Assembly (NCBI GenBank): GCA_041583135.1
Contig: JBFHGJ010000063.1
Location: 1 to 31,410 of the forward strand
Length of the DNA: 31,410 nucleotides
Direction: 5' to 3'
From: JABSOG01 sp041583135
GTDB lineage: Bacteria; Pseudomonadota; Gammaproteobacteria; Enterobacterales; Alteromonadaceae
In this document: one piece after another, positions 1 through 8,094 of the stretch
Numbering within the stretch: position 1 is the first letter of the stretch
How the letters are laid out: every line of letters starts with the position of its first letter
Position numbers and translations under genes: made by a program
Notes under the pieces: model-generated
Told to the model about the DNA's origin: nothing
Databases searched by the model: none
Seen by the model: only the letters and a program-made list of their open reading frames with translations

Positions 1-990
1 CCTGATCTGCCAATCACTGCGCCGCGCTATTTTGAGCAAATGCCGGTGGCCAATCGCGACGAGTGTGTGCAAATGACCATTTTCGCTCAAGATGCCACCA
101 CCGAGGTAACGGATTTGACCTTGCTAATCGACCTGCCCAATGGTCAACAGGCGGTCGTACAAACCCAAAGCGATGCCTCCGGTACGACCTTTACCGGTGA
201 GTATTGTGTCGGTTTGGATGCGCCTAGCGGTCAATATGACATTACCATTGTTGCCAGTGACTCGGTTGGCAATGTGTTTAGCATTCAGTGTGAATCATTT
301 GAAGTCAACTCACCACCTGTGGTTGATGCTGGTGCCGACATTTGGCTATCACCTAATAGCGATGGCGCATTCAGCGGTAGCTTTAGCGATGCCGACCCGC
401 TCGATACTCATACCATCGTTTGGGATATGGGTGATGGCAACAGTGTAAGCGGCGAATTGGCACCGGCATATAGCTATGCCGAGCCGGGCATTTATACGGC
501 ACGTTTGACGGTTACCGACTCGTTTGGTGGGGTTGGCTTTGATGAGCGTGTGATTTATGTTGTCGGTAGTGGAACCTATGGCGATGTTCAAGGCTTAGGG
601 TTTTGGAAGCAGCAATATCGCCCGGGTAAAGGTGGTGCCAAAAAACTCAGTGATGAAACCCTCGATTATTACCTCAACCTTGTACGTCATATCTCTAAGG
701 TATTTGACGAGCAGGTGGCTTTGACTTCACAGGCCGATGCCAAAGCGGTACTTGACCTGAAAAAGGCCTCTAAGTATCAACGGGCTTTGCAGCACACTTT
801 AACTGCGTGGCTCAATTTTGTTCATGGTGCGATAGGCTACAACGATTGGGTTGATAGTGACGGTGATGGAGTCGTTGATATGACTTACATCGAAGCGATG
901 CAGGCGATTGAAGCGATATTGCTTGACCCCAATGCCGTTGATGCCGACTACAATGCGGCCAAAACAATGGCGGAAAACATCGGCGGTTAG
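1..990 (+). CDS. Secreted PKD-domain protein, C-terminal part (5' end outside window)
   Basis: The frame is open from the first base of the window, so only the C-terminal ~329 residues are visible. An N-terminal Ig/bacterial-surface-like beta segment is followed by a PKD domain, recognisable by SPPVVDAGAD, a central WDMGDGNS, and the YSYAEPGIYTARLTVTDSFG ending typical of PKD folds. The tail is mostly helical and contains an acidic DSDGDGVVD stretch that could bind calcium. PKD domains are non-catalytic modules of large extracellular or periplasmic enzymes and adhesins, so the enzymatic part, if any, lies upstream. The gene ends just before a strong hairpin. The family beyond the PKD fold was not recognised. 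Confidence 0.75.
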   Translation, partial: PDLPITAPRYFEQMPVANRDECVQMTIFAQDATTEVTDLTLLIDLPNGQQAVVQTQSDASGTTFTGEYCVGLDAPSGQYDITIVASDSVGNVFSIQCESFEVNSPPVVDAGADIWLSPNSDGAFSGSFSDADPLDTHTIVWDMGDGNSVSGELAPAYSYAEPGIYTARLTVTDSFGGVGFDERVIYVVGSGTYGDVQGLGFWKQQYRPGKGGAKKLSDETLDYYLNLVRHISKVFDEQVALTSQADAKAVLDLKKASKYQRALQHTLTAWLNFVHGAIGYNDWVDSDGDGVVDMTYIEAMQAIEAILLDPNAVDADYNAAKTMAENIGG

Positions 991-1002
991 TCCTAGAGTT
1001 GA

Positions 1003-1036
1003 TGGATAGACGGCGCCCATTGGCGCCGTCTATCCA
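1003..1036. terminator. Hairpin between convergent genes, probable bidirectional terminator
   Basis: A perfect 15-bp inverted repeat (TGGATAGACGGCGCC and its complement) with a 4-base loop CATT lies between the convergent PKD-protein and amrA genes. There is no clear T-run on either side, so termination is inferred from position and stem strength. Confidence 0.65.
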
Positions 1037-1044
1037 ATGGGGCT

Positions 1045-1635
1045 TCACACGAGAGCATACTCGAAGGTGTAAAACCGATAGAGACTGAGTTTATCGCTCC
1101 AATAATCTTCCGGCCAACCGCCTTTGTTTAACAGCGCACGCACGAATGCCTCAGGCGTCGGCAGTGCGTCCCAAACGGTGGGTAAAAAGACCGCTTGACG
1201 GTTGCGCCCGACAATCAGTAGGCCATCTTGGTGAGGGGACAAATCCTCAAGTAGCGCCTCAAGCCCGCGGTTTTCCATTGCCATTAACGGCGTCAATATA
1301 TTGATATCAAAGCGAATATCTTTTAGTTCACTGAGTCTGATAGGCTCGAATCGACGGTCTTTGAGTGTGGTATAGGCACGTTTGGCAATGTCTTGCCATA
1401 AAGCGCTATGGGCCTCGATTGAACCAGTGCATCCTCTTAATTGGCCATCGACGTAGTAAGAGACAAAGCAGGCACCGCTCAAGTGCAAAATGGGGTTTTC
1501 AGGTGCTTCGGGCATGACAAAGTCACCGCTTTCGAGCGCTTGTGTTAGCACTTGTTCAATCAATGCTTTGATGGCGCTCAGGTCGTCTGCTGTAAGCTGG
1601 GCAAAGGGCGAATCAATTGACGATGAAGCTGGCAT
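1045..1635 (-). CDS. amrA: AmmeMemoRadiSam system protein A (AMMECR1 family)
   Basis: This 196-residue protein matches the AMMECR1 fold over its full length. The hallmark LRGCTGS (usually LRGCIGS) is at about residues 66-72, followed by the conserved helix IAKRAYTTLKDRRFEPI and a C-terminal YRFYTFEYAL strand. The ATG at 1635 is preferred over an upstream TTG at 1644 because a GAGG sits about 9 bases before it. The gene overlaps the 3' end of amrB by 23 bp, so the two are surely co-transcribed. AMMECR1 proteins are conserved from bacteria to humans, but their biochemical activity is not settled. The neighbouring MEMO and radical SAM genes identify the three-gene system with good confidence. 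Confidence 0.9.
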   Translation of the reverse strand: MPASSSIDSPFAQLTADDLSAIKALIEQVLTQALESGDFVMPEAPENPILHLSGACFVSYYVDGQLRGCTGSIEAHSALWQDIAKRAYTTLKDRRFEPIRLSELKDIRFDINILTPLMAMENRGLEALLEDLSPHQDGLLIVGRNRQAVFLPTVWDALPTPEAFVRALLNKGGWPEDYWSDKLSLYRFYTFEYALV

Positions 1636-2392
1636 AGCCGACAACCTCGTCTTTACTGTGATTGATATCTCCCGAATTGGCTTTGGCCATCAACTCAGGC
1701 TGCCAGCCTTGTTGTTTGCTAAAGTGCATTAAACCGTTGAGGGCGTGACAGCCGCAGGCGTCATGTGGGCTCAATTGATCATCGCAATGTAAAATGCGCT
1801 CAATGGTTTTGGCATCGGTATCAAAGGCTTGCTGGTAGGGCAAAAAATGGCTGAGATCGGTGCTGATGATGATCAAGGTGTCATTCGCCTGAGCAAAGTG
1901 TGCCAAAATATCGGCAATTTGCTCAGGCGGGCACTGTCCAACACTCAATGGCACCAATTGAAATTGATCCAGACAATACTGCAAAAACGGCAATTGTACT
2001 TCCAACGCATGTTCTTGGTTGTGAGGGAGATCGGATTGTTCGGCCAAACCCAAGCGCCGTAGTTGTTCGCAGCTTTGCATATCGACCGGTATTTCGCCTA
2101 GTGGGGTGAGAAAAATATCGTTTGAGGGCACGGCGCAACCTTTGAGCTGACAACGGTGGCTTGGACCAAGTAGGACCACCCGTTTAATTTGTGCCTTTCT
2201 CGCCTTTAAGACGCGGTAGGCTTGGGCGGCCACTTTACCTGAGTATATCCAGCCGGCGTGGGGAACGATGAGGGCTTTGGCCGGTTTGCTCGGGAAGTCT
2301 AAATCGGCGAATAGCCCATTGAGCGCAGCGCTGGCCTGCACGGCGGTATCGGGATAAAAGGTTCCTGCGACGGCGGGAATGCGATATTTCAT
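1613..2392 (-). CDS. amrB: AmmeMemoRadiSam system protein B (MEMO family)
   Basis: A 259-residue member of the MEMO family, related to human MEMO1 and to non-haem iron dioxygenase folds. Visible signatures are the N-terminal MKYRIPAVAGTFYPD, PHAGWIYSG with His45, GPSH with His79, HNQEHALEVQLPFL (124-137), STDLSHF (177-183) and DACG with Cys213. These His and Cys residues correspond to the metal or active-site positions described for human MEMO1. The start at 2392 is chosen because GGAG lies about 7 bases upstream and homology begins exactly here; the longer open frame upstream runs through the divergent amrS gene. The function in bacteria is not established. Confidence 0.92.
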   Translation of the reverse strand: MKYRIPAVAGTFYPDTAVQASAALNGLFADLDFPSKPAKALIVPHAGWIYSGKVAAQAYRVLKARKAQIKRVVLLGPSHRCQLKGCAVPSNDIFLTPLGEIPVDMQSCEQLRRLGLAEQSDLPHNQEHALEVQLPFLQYCLDQFQLVPLSVGQCPPEQIADILAHFAQANDTLIIISTDLSHFLPYQQAFDTDAKTIERILHCDDQLSPHDACGCHALNGLMHFSKQQGWQPELMAKANSGDINHSKDEVVGYASFIVN

Positions 2393-2449
2393 TTCATACT
2401 CCGTGATTTGTTCTATGATTTGAGTATAGATGCAAACGGGCGTTTTTGA
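2393..2449. promoter_or_regulatory. Divergent promoter region amrB / amrS
   Basis: The 57-bp gap must hold start signals for both directions. It contains GGAG (complement at 2399-2402) serving amrB. On the plus strand TATGAT (2415-2420), 16 bases after TTTCAT, could be a weak sigma-70 promoter for amrS. These elements are inferred by eye and are weak. Confidence 0.25.
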
Positions 2450-3529
2450 ATGGCACAACCACCTGAGTATTTTGCGACTGAGTTTTGGCATCGCGATGAT
2501 GAGGGCTTGGTGTATTGCGATGTGTGCCCAAGGCACTGTCATTTGCGCGACGGTAAACGCGGTACCTGCTTTGTTCGCATGGCCAAAGACGGTGAGATTG
2601 TGTTGACCAGTTACGGCCGTTCTTCTGGGTTTTGTATCGACCCGATTGAGAAAAAACCGCTCAATCATTTTTATCCCGGCAGCAGCATTTTATCCTTTGG
2701 CACGGCCGGGTGTAACCTGACCTGTCAATTCTGTCAAAACTGGGATATCAGCAAATCCCGCCAAGTCGATACCTTGTGCGATAGTGCCATGCCTGAGCCT
2801 TTGGTTGACACGGCCAAACGTTACGGTTGCGACGCGCTTGCCTATACCTACAACGACCCAATCATTTTTTTGGAATATGCTGTCGATGTTGCTAAAGCGG
2901 CGAGGGCGCAGGGGATCAAAAATGTCGCGGTGAGCGCCGGATATATGTGCGATAAGCCCAGAGAGGTGTTTTTTCAGTATATGGATGGCGCCAATATAGA
3001 CTTAAAGGCGTTTAGCGAGCGTTTTTATCGCAAAATTTGTCATGGTCAATTGCAGCCGGTACTCGATACCCTATTGTATTTAAAGCATCATACCGATGTG
3101 TGGTTTGAAATTACCACTTTATTGATCCCCGATGAAAACGACTCAGACGGTGAATTACACCAGATGTGCCAATGGTTGGTGGAAAACCTTGGGCCAGAGG
3201 TGCCATTGCACTTTAGTGCTTTTCATCCCGACTTCAAAATGATGGATAAAGCGCCAACACCGCTGGCGACGCTCAAACGTGCCCGCGAGATAGCCCTAAG
3301 CTACGGCCTCCACTATGTTTATTGCGGCAATGTTCACGACCTCGCGTCGGATGCAACCTATTGCCCTAACTGTAAAAAAGCGGTGATTGAACGGGATTGG
3401 TATCAAATTGGCAATTATCACTTAACCGCAACAGGGCAGTGTGTTTTTTGCGGCCATGCCATTGCCGGCCGCTTTGCCGGTCCCCATGGCCAGTTTGGCC
3501 GCAGACGTATTGCGCTGAGGATAGGTTAG
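2450..3529 (+). CDS. amrS: AmmeMemoRadiSam system radical SAM enzyme
   Basis: A 359-residue radical SAM protein related to pyruvate-formate-lyase activating enzymes. The [4Fe-4S]-binding CxxxCxxC is CNLTCQFC, with Cys88, Cys92 and Cys95. An N-terminal cysteine cluster (Cys23, 26, 30, 40) precedes it, and a C-terminal pair CPNC plus CVFC near residues 306-336 could form a zinc- or iron-binding ribbon. FGTAGCNL and the later KNVAVSAGYM and NIDLKAF blocks are typical of this subfamily. It is transcribed divergently from amrAB, a conserved arrangement of the three families. The substrate is unknown. The ATG at 2450 has no strong ribosome site. Confidence 0.92.
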   Translation: MAQPPEYFATEFWHRDDEGLVYCDVCPRHCHLRDGKRGTCFVRMAKDGEIVLTSYGRSSGFCIDPIEKKPLNHFYPGSSILSFGTAGCNLTCQFCQNWDISKSRQVDTLCDSAMPEPLVDTAKRYGCDALAYTYNDPIIFLEYAVDVAKAARAQGIKNVAVSAGYMCDKPREVFFQYMDGANIDLKAFSERFYRKICHGQLQPVLDTLLYLKHHTDVWFEITTLLIPDENDSDGELHQMCQWLVENLGPEVPLHFSAFHPDFKMMDKAPTPLATLKRAREIALSYGLHYVYCGNVHDLASDATYCPNCKKAVIERDWYQIGNYHLTATGQCVFCGHAIAGRFAGPHGQFGRRRIALRIG

Positions 3530-3600
3530 GTGCTTGAATTTGAGCGTTATTGTCACTAAGCTTGGCGGAAAATATCCACCTCTTAGGACTGAGCCGCCTT

Positions 3601-4491
3601 ATGACCTCTGCAATAACTGATTTTGACTGTACGCATCTTAGTGTTGTAAAAGACACAAGTGGTATGGAAAAGCTGATTGTCGATAACCCGTTGGCCTATT
3701 GTGAAGTCTATCTCCATGGCGCGCATATTACCGAGTTTAAAGCGAAAACAGCCACGCAAGGGCTGTTGTGGCTCAGCCCCAAGGCGGTGTTCGCTAGGGA
3801 TAAAGCCATTCGCGGCGGTATTCCCATCTGCTGGCCTTGGTTTGGCGCCCATCCAACAGACAAAAATCAATCGGCCCATGGTTTTGCCCGGGTCAGTTTA
3901 TGGCGATTAACACAAGCCAAAGCCCTCGATTGCGGCGGGACTGAGTTATGTTTAACGCTAACGGATAATGCTGAGACTCGGTGCATCTGGCCGTTTCGCT
4001 TTACCCTTGAATACACCATTAAGGTTACCGAGCAACTTGAAGTGTCACTGGTACATATTAACACCGATAAGCAGCCGGTGAGCATTGGCGGCGCTCTCCA
4101 TAGCTATTTTAAGGTCGGGGAGATAGCGCAGGTGCAAATAGCAGGCCTAGCCGGTGCAACCTACCTTGATAAACTCGCCGACGGGCAAGCCTGCACGCAA
4201 AGCGGTGAGATTCGCGTGGCAGCTGAAGTGGATAGCGTTTATCTTGATTGTGCCAACGATTGTACGCTCAAAGACAGGGCCTTGGGCCGCACCATTAGCA
4301 TCTGCAAACAGGGGAGTGATAGCACCATCGTGTGGAATCCTTGGCAGCGAAAATCTCAGCAAATGGCCGATATGAGTGATGACGGTTATCGTCATATGGT
4401 GTGTATTGAAGCCGGAGTGGTCAACGGCAAAGCGCTGGCTCCTGGTGAGCAATGTGAACTCGCCCAACGCATTGAAGTCGTCAGTGATTAG
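3601..4491 (+). CDS. yeaD: D-hexose-6-phosphate mutarotase (YeaD-like aldose 1-epimerase superfamily)
   Basis: The 296-residue protein should interconvert alpha and beta anomers of hexose 6-phosphates in the cytoplasm. Family signatures visible are GGIPICWPWFG (72-82), QSAHGFARVSLW with His93, IGGALHSYF with His167, VWNPWQ (254-258) and MVCIEAGVV with Glu270; the two His and the Glu are the expected catalytic residues. The ATG at 3601 gives a length close to E. coli YeaD and has AGGA 12 bases upstream. A TTG at 3550 would add 17 unconserved residues and is less likely. The gene follows amrS after a short gap on the same strand but has no obvious functional link to it. Confidence 0.9.
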   Translation: MTSAITDFDCTHLSVVKDTSGMEKLIVDNPLAYCEVYLHGAHITEFKAKTATQGLLWLSPKAVFARDKAIRGGIPICWPWFGAHPTDKNQSAHGFARVSLWRLTQAKALDCGGTELCLTLTDNAETRCIWPFRFTLEYTIKVTEQLEVSLVHINTDKQPVSIGGALHSYFKVGEIAQVQIAGLAGATYLDKLADGQACTQSGEIRVAAEVDSVYLDCANDCTLKDRALGRTISICKQGSDSTIVWNPWQRKSQQMADMSDDGYRHMVCIEAGVVNGKALAPGEQCELAQRIEVVSD

Positions 4492-4501
4492 GACAAAAAC
4501 A

Positions 4502-4527
4502 ACAATGGGCGATTGCTCGCCCATTGT
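4502..4527. terminator. Rho-independent terminator, probably bidirectional
   Basis: A perfect 11-bp stem ACAATGGGCGA / TCGCCCATTGT with loop TTGC lies between the convergent mutarotase and the 4533-5219 gene. It is flanked by GTTTATTATTT on one side and ACAAAAAC on the other, giving T-rich tails in both directions. Confidence 0.85.
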
Positions 4528-4532
4528 GTTTA

Positions 4533-5219
4533 TTATTTCTTGTGAGTACTCGCCAATTCTTCGCGCCAGTCTTTCTCACGACCGTGCTCATAAGCCACCA
4601 ACTTGTGGTTGAACTCATTGGTCGCTGACGAGGTGACATTGATCTGCACCAGTTCACCGGCGACAAAACGTTCGCGGTCGGTACTGTCAAAGCCGAACAG
4701 GCGGATCAAATCGATGATGTAATAAAAGCGTTTGGCATCGATACTGGCCAGTTCCATGGTCAGCTGATCTTTGATGTTGCCTTTATCGTCGATAGCGTCT
4801 TTTTGGTTGCTGTCGATCACAAACAACCCTGCGTGATTCAACGGCGGCAAATTGGCGCGGTCAAATTCACTGTCACTTAAACCGTTACAGGTTTCAAGGC
4901 CGACAACATTCAACTGTTCGAACAACGCATCGATACGTTCTAAATCGGTCTTGTTCTCTAAATATTGCAGATTTTGAATGACCTTCTCGAAATGGTCGAT
5001 AAAGCCACGATATTTTTTGTAAAAAGTTTTTTGTTTGAGCTGCCAATCGGAGCAGATGGTTTGTATTTGATTGTCGCTCATTTCATCGCGGTCGGCTTTC
5101 ACTTTATTTTTAAACCAGCTCTGAATAAACTTGGGTTTTTCGAGGGTATGTTCACTCATGAAGTACGCTAGTTCTGCCGAGCGGCAAACACGCAGCAATT
5201 CAAATTCATTTTTGGTCAT
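4533..5219 (-). CDS. Hypothetical protein, 228 aa
   Basis: I do not recognise this family. The protein is highly charged and predicted soluble: no signal peptide or membrane segment is visible. The first ~110 residues look helical (KNKVKADRDEMSDNQIQTIC, later a lysine/tyrosine-rich KTFYKKYRGFIDHFEKVIQN), possibly a coiled coil; the second half contains a short DDKGNIKDQL turn and a YYIIDLIRLFGF helix. Base composition and codon use resemble the neighbours, so it is likely a real native gene. It stands alone between a bidirectional terminator and its own promoter, so context does not suggest a role. AAGGA lies 18 bases before the ATG, which is far; the start could be slightly different. Confidence 0.7.
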   Translation of the reverse strand: MTKNEFELLRVCRSAELAYFMSEHTLEKPKFIQSWFKNKVKADRDEMSDNQIQTICSDWQLKQKTFYKKYRGFIDHFEKVIQNLQYLENKTDLERIDALFEQLNVVGLETCNGLSDSEFDRANLPPLNHAGLFVIDSNQKDAIDDKGNIKDQLTMELASIDAKRFYYIIDLIRLFGFDSTDRERFVAGELVQINVTSSATNEFNHKLVAYEHGREKDWREELASTHKK

Positions 5220-5256
5220 CGGTAATGCAATGTGGTTTCCTTGATTGGTTGGCGTA

Positions 5257-5284
5257 AGTATATATTAGTGGCAGCAAATTTAAA
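5257..5284 (-). promoter_or_regulatory. Candidate sigma-70 promoter for the 4533-5219 gene
   Basis: Reading the minus strand, TTTAAA (5279-5284) and TATACT (5257-5262) are separated by 16 bases, about 38 bp before the start codon. The -10 differs from consensus at one position. Assigned by eye. Confidence 0.4.
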
Positions 5285-5325
5285 CGTATCCGGCTAAAAA
5301 TTGGCAAAAAAAAGCGAAATTTACC

Positions 5326-5364
5326 GGACAAAAGCCTGAATTTGCTGCTTTTTGCCTTTTGTCC
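5326..5364. repeat. Inverted repeat downstream of the molybdenum hydroxylase gene
   Basis: GGACAAAAG (5326-5334) and CTTTTGTCC (5356-5364) form a 9-bp perfect inverted repeat with a 21-base loop. On the minus strand the structure follows the large-subunit stop and is itself followed, 12 bases on, by eight T. It may act as a terminator of the hydroxylase operon, or be a regulator site upstream of the 4533-5219 gene. The long loop makes the terminator reading uncertain. Confidence 0.4.
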
Positions 5365-5389
5365 ATGCCGTCCGTGGCAAAAAATTGGC

Positions 5390-7630
5390 TTAAACGATAC
5401 CAAATTGGCTCAGGGGGAGGCGACGGTAACGCTTACCTGAGGCGGCAAAAATGGCATTGCATAGGGCAGGTGCGAAAGGTGGAACACCGGGTTCGCCGAC
5501 ACCGGTCGGTTTTTCATCACTATCGACGAGGTATATGTGGGTTGGCGGAATATCGTTTATCCGTGCCAATGGATAGTCGTCAAAATTGCCTTGTTCGACG
5601 ATGCCGTCTTTTAAGGTGATCTCGCCACGAAGGGCGAAACTTGCCGCCATGACCGCTGCCCCTTCCATTTGCGCTTTGACTCTATCGGGGTTGAGTACCT
5701 TGCCACAGTCGATGGCGCTGTCGATACGTTCGATTTTGACTTTACCGTCTTTCATCGATACCTCCACCACAGTAGCGACATAGCTCAAAAAGCTGCGGTG
5801 GGCGGCTATACCCAGGCCGTGGCCTTGAGGTAGCTTGCGCCCCCAGTTGGCTTTTTTAGCCACCAATTCAATGACGTTTTTCAGCCTTTTGGTATCCAAT
5901 GGATAGTCGTCCAGCGACTCGTTGTAGTTGCGGTAGTTGTATCCTTGGTTGGCAAAGTCGAGCTTGGCGTCTTGGCCGATAAGTTGTAGTAGATGATTCT
6001 TGGCATCTGTGCCGGTGGCATGGGCGATTTCATCGACAAAGGAGCCGACGGCAAAGGTATTGGAGATATTCGCCACCGAGCGCAACCAGCCGATGCGCTG
6101 AAACGTTGCGGTTTCACCGTTTTCAATCAAGATGTTGTCGATGGCAAATGGCACGTCGCCCAGACCGAGATCGTTTTCGAAAGTGGGTGACTTGGCGTTA
6201 GGGTTAAAGGTTGAGTTGATTGGATGCATCACCATCGCATGGCGCCAGCCGATGGTTTTACCTTTATCGTCGATGGCGGCATAGGTGCGCTGTAAGCTGG
6301 GGCTATGGTAGTAGCCGTGACGTATTTCATCTTCTCGGGTCCACACCATTTTCACCGGCCAACCGCTTTGTTTGGCCAATATTGCCGCCTCGGCCATATA
6401 ATCCGGTTTGGATTTGCGGCCAAAGCCGCCGCCAAGGTAAGTCACATGCACGGTGACCTGCTCATGTTTTAGCCCTAACGTGTCGCCGATAACCCGTTGC
6501 GCGCTTTGTGGCGTTTGCGTACAGCCCCACACCTGCATTTGGCCGTTTTTAAACTGAGCTGCTGCTGCCGGTGGCTCCATCATCGAATGTGATAGGCCTG
6601 AAATATAATATTCAGCTTCAAGCTGCTTGGCACTGGCAGAGAGGGCCTTTTGCCAATTGCCTTTTTTACGCACTGTGATGGGGGGCTGCGCTAAGGTTTT
6701 GGCAAAGGCTTTTTCATGTTCACGGGTTGAGTAATTGGCGTTGTCGCCGTGGTGCCACTGGATCTTGAGTTTGTCACGGCCTTTAATTGCCGCCCAAGTG
6801 TTCTCGGCGATTACGGCAATGCCGCCAAGGGGTTTAAAGAAGGCCGGCGCTGAGGCTGCGGGGATCTCGATGACTTTCAGTACGCCGGGCACTTTTAATG
6901 TCGCAGTGGCATCGAATGACTTCACCTGACCAAACACCACTGGAGGCCGTGCTATGACTGCATACTTTTGTCCCGGCAGTTCGACGTCATAGCCGTAAAC
7001 CGCTGTGCCGTTGACAAAGTCTTTGCCATCGGCAAGGGGCAGGTCGTCTTTACCGACATAACGTAATTGGTCATTGCGCTTAAGTTGCAGCTGTTCAAGG
7101 GTCGGAGGCGTCAAGCCTTTGGCGGTCTCGACAAGCTCGGCAAAATCAGCGCTTTTGCCGGATGTTTTATGACTGACTTTGTGGTTATACACTTCACATT
7201 CATCAGCATCGACTTGCCACTTTTTCGCAGCTGCCTGTTGTAGCATCCAGCGTGCTGTGGCACCTGCCTGTCTGAGCCTTTGGTAGTTTTTACGGACCGA
7301 ACGAGAGCCATCGGTGTTTTGACTGCCGTACTTAGCATCGGCTACCGCTTGGACGATGTTGACCCTATCGAAGTCCGCCTCCATTTCATCGGCGACCAAT
7401 AAAGGGAGGGTCGAGCGGATCCCTTGACCCATCTCTGAGCGATGGCTGATGATAGACACTAGGCCGTCGTTGGCGATAGAAATAAACACATCGGGGTCGA
7501 AACTCTGGCTGTTGGCTACTTGCGCCAATGCGTGAGTCGGCAACTGAACACCGAGTACCAAGGCGCTACCGACCGAGCCAAAGCCTTGAATAAATCGTCT
7601 GCGACTTAAATTTTCAATCGAATGGCTCAT
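5390..7630 (-). CDS. Molybdopterin-dependent oxidoreductase large subunit (IorB-like, Tat-exported)
   Basis: The 746-residue protein is the molybdenum-cofactor subunit of a xanthine oxidase-superfamily hydroxylase of the isoquinoline 1-oxidoreductase beta type. A twin-arginine signal SRRRFIQGFGS followed by a hydrophobic run and ALAQ cleavage site indicates folded export to the periplasm. Other signatures are the repeated RSEMGQGIRSTLP block, YLGGGFGRKSKPDY, SMMEPPAAAA, and near the C terminus GVGEPGVPPFAPALCNAIF with the expected active-site Glu. The start at 7630 overlaps the small-subunit stop (TAATG) and has AAGGAGGT six bases upstream; a longer frame to 7705 is rejected. Periplasmic members commonly oxidise aldehydes or N-heterocycles and pass electrons to cytochromes; the actual substrate cannot be told from sequence. 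Confidence 0.9.
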   Translation of the reverse strand: MSHSIENLSRRRFIQGFGSVGSALVLGVQLPTHALAQVANSQSFDPDVFISIANDGLVSIISHRSEMGQGIRSTLPLLVADEMEADFDRVNIVQAVADAKYGSQNTDGSRSVRKNYQRLRQAGATARWMLQQAAAKKWQVDADECEVYNHKVSHKTSGKSADFAELVETAKGLTPPTLEQLQLKRNDQLRYVGKDDLPLADGKDFVNGTAVYGYDVELPGQKYAVIARPPVVFGQVKSFDATATLKVPGVLKVIEIPAASAPAFFKPLGGIAVIAENTWAAIKGRDKLKIQWHHGDNANYSTREHEKAFAKTLAQPPITVRKKGNWQKALSASAKQLEAEYYISGLSHSMMEPPAAAAQFKNGQMQVWGCTQTPQSAQRVIGDTLGLKHEQVTVHVTYLGGGFGRKSKPDYMAEAAILAKQSGWPVKMVWTREDEIRHGYYHSPSLQRTYAAIDDKGKTIGWRHAMVMHPINSTFNPNAKSPTFENDLGLGDVPFAIDNILIENGETATFQRIGWLRSVANISNTFAVGSFVDEIAHATGTDAKNHLLQLIGQDAKLDFANQGYNYRNYNESLDDYPLDTKRLKNVIELVAKKANWGRKLPQGHGLGIAAHRSFLSYVATVVEVSMKDGKVKIERIDSAIDCGKVLNPDRVKAQMEGAAVMAASFALRGEITLKDGIVEQGNFDDYPLARINDIPPTHIYLVDSDEKPTGVGEPGVPPFAPALCNAIFAASGKRYRRLPLSQFGIV

Positions 7631-8094
7631 TACTTGACCTCCTTGGCCAGATGCGCGGCGCTGTGAATGGCTTGACGAATGCGGACATAGGTGCCGCAGC
7701 GACATAGGTTGCCCGACATGGCAAGATCAATGTCTTCATCACTGGGGGATGGGTTGTTGGCCACGAGCGCGGCGGCAGACATGATTTGGCCTGATTGGCA
7801 ATAACCACACTGAGGCACATTGTGCTCAAGCCAGGCTTGCTGAACCGGGTGATCGCCATTTTTGGATAAACCTTCAATGGTGGTGATCTGGCCTTTGCCG
7901 ATAGCGGAAACCGGGGTGAGACAGGCGCGAATGGGCTGACCGTCAAGGTGTACGGTGCAGGCGCCGCATAAGCCTTTGCCACAGCCGTATTTGGTGCCGG
8001 TGAGTTTGGCAACGTCACGCAACACCCAAAGCAGTGGCATATCCGGGTCGATATCAAACTGTTGAGTGTTGCCGTTAATGGATAAAGAGATCAT
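7630..8094 (-). CDS. (2Fe-2S)-binding small subunit of the molybdenum hydroxylase (IorA-like)
   Basis: The 154-residue protein has the two-cluster layout of xanthine oxidase-family ferredoxin subunits. The plant-type [2Fe-2S] motif is GCGKGLCGACTVHLDG with a further Cys at ACLTP, and the C-terminal helical cluster uses CGYCQSG and GNLCRCGTY. No FAD-binding domain or separate FAD subunit is present nearby, which matches the isoquinoline 1-oxidoreductase/aldehyde oxidase two-subunit type rather than xanthine dehydrogenase. There is no signal peptide of its own, so it is presumably carried out by the Tat signal of the partner. Its start overlaps the upstream MocA-like gene by 20 bp and its stop overlaps the large subunit. 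Confidence 0.93.
   Translation of the reverse strand: MISLSINGNTQQFDIDPDMPLLWVLRDVAKLTGTKYGCGKGLCGACTVHLDGQPIRACLTPVSAIGKGQITTIEGLSKNGDHPVQQAWLEHNVPQCGYCQSGQIMSAAALVANNPSPSDEDIDLAMSGNLCRCGTYVRIRQAIHSAAHLAKEVK
7637..7644 (-). promoter_or_regulatory. Strong ribosome binding site of the hydroxylase large subunit
   Basis: AAGGAGGT on the minus strand ends 6 bases before the ATG at 7630, fixing the start of the large subunit inside the longer open frame. Confidence 0.8.

Noticed and set aside
2393..2668. N-terminal extension of amrB by 92 codons
   Set aside because: The extension lies antisense to amrS, has no family similarity, and a good ribosome site precedes the inner ATG at 2392.
7631..7705. 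25-codon N-terminal extension of the hydroxylase large subunit
   Set aside because: It overlaps the small-subunit gene, precedes a complete Tat signal, and AAGGAGGT fixes the start at 7630.
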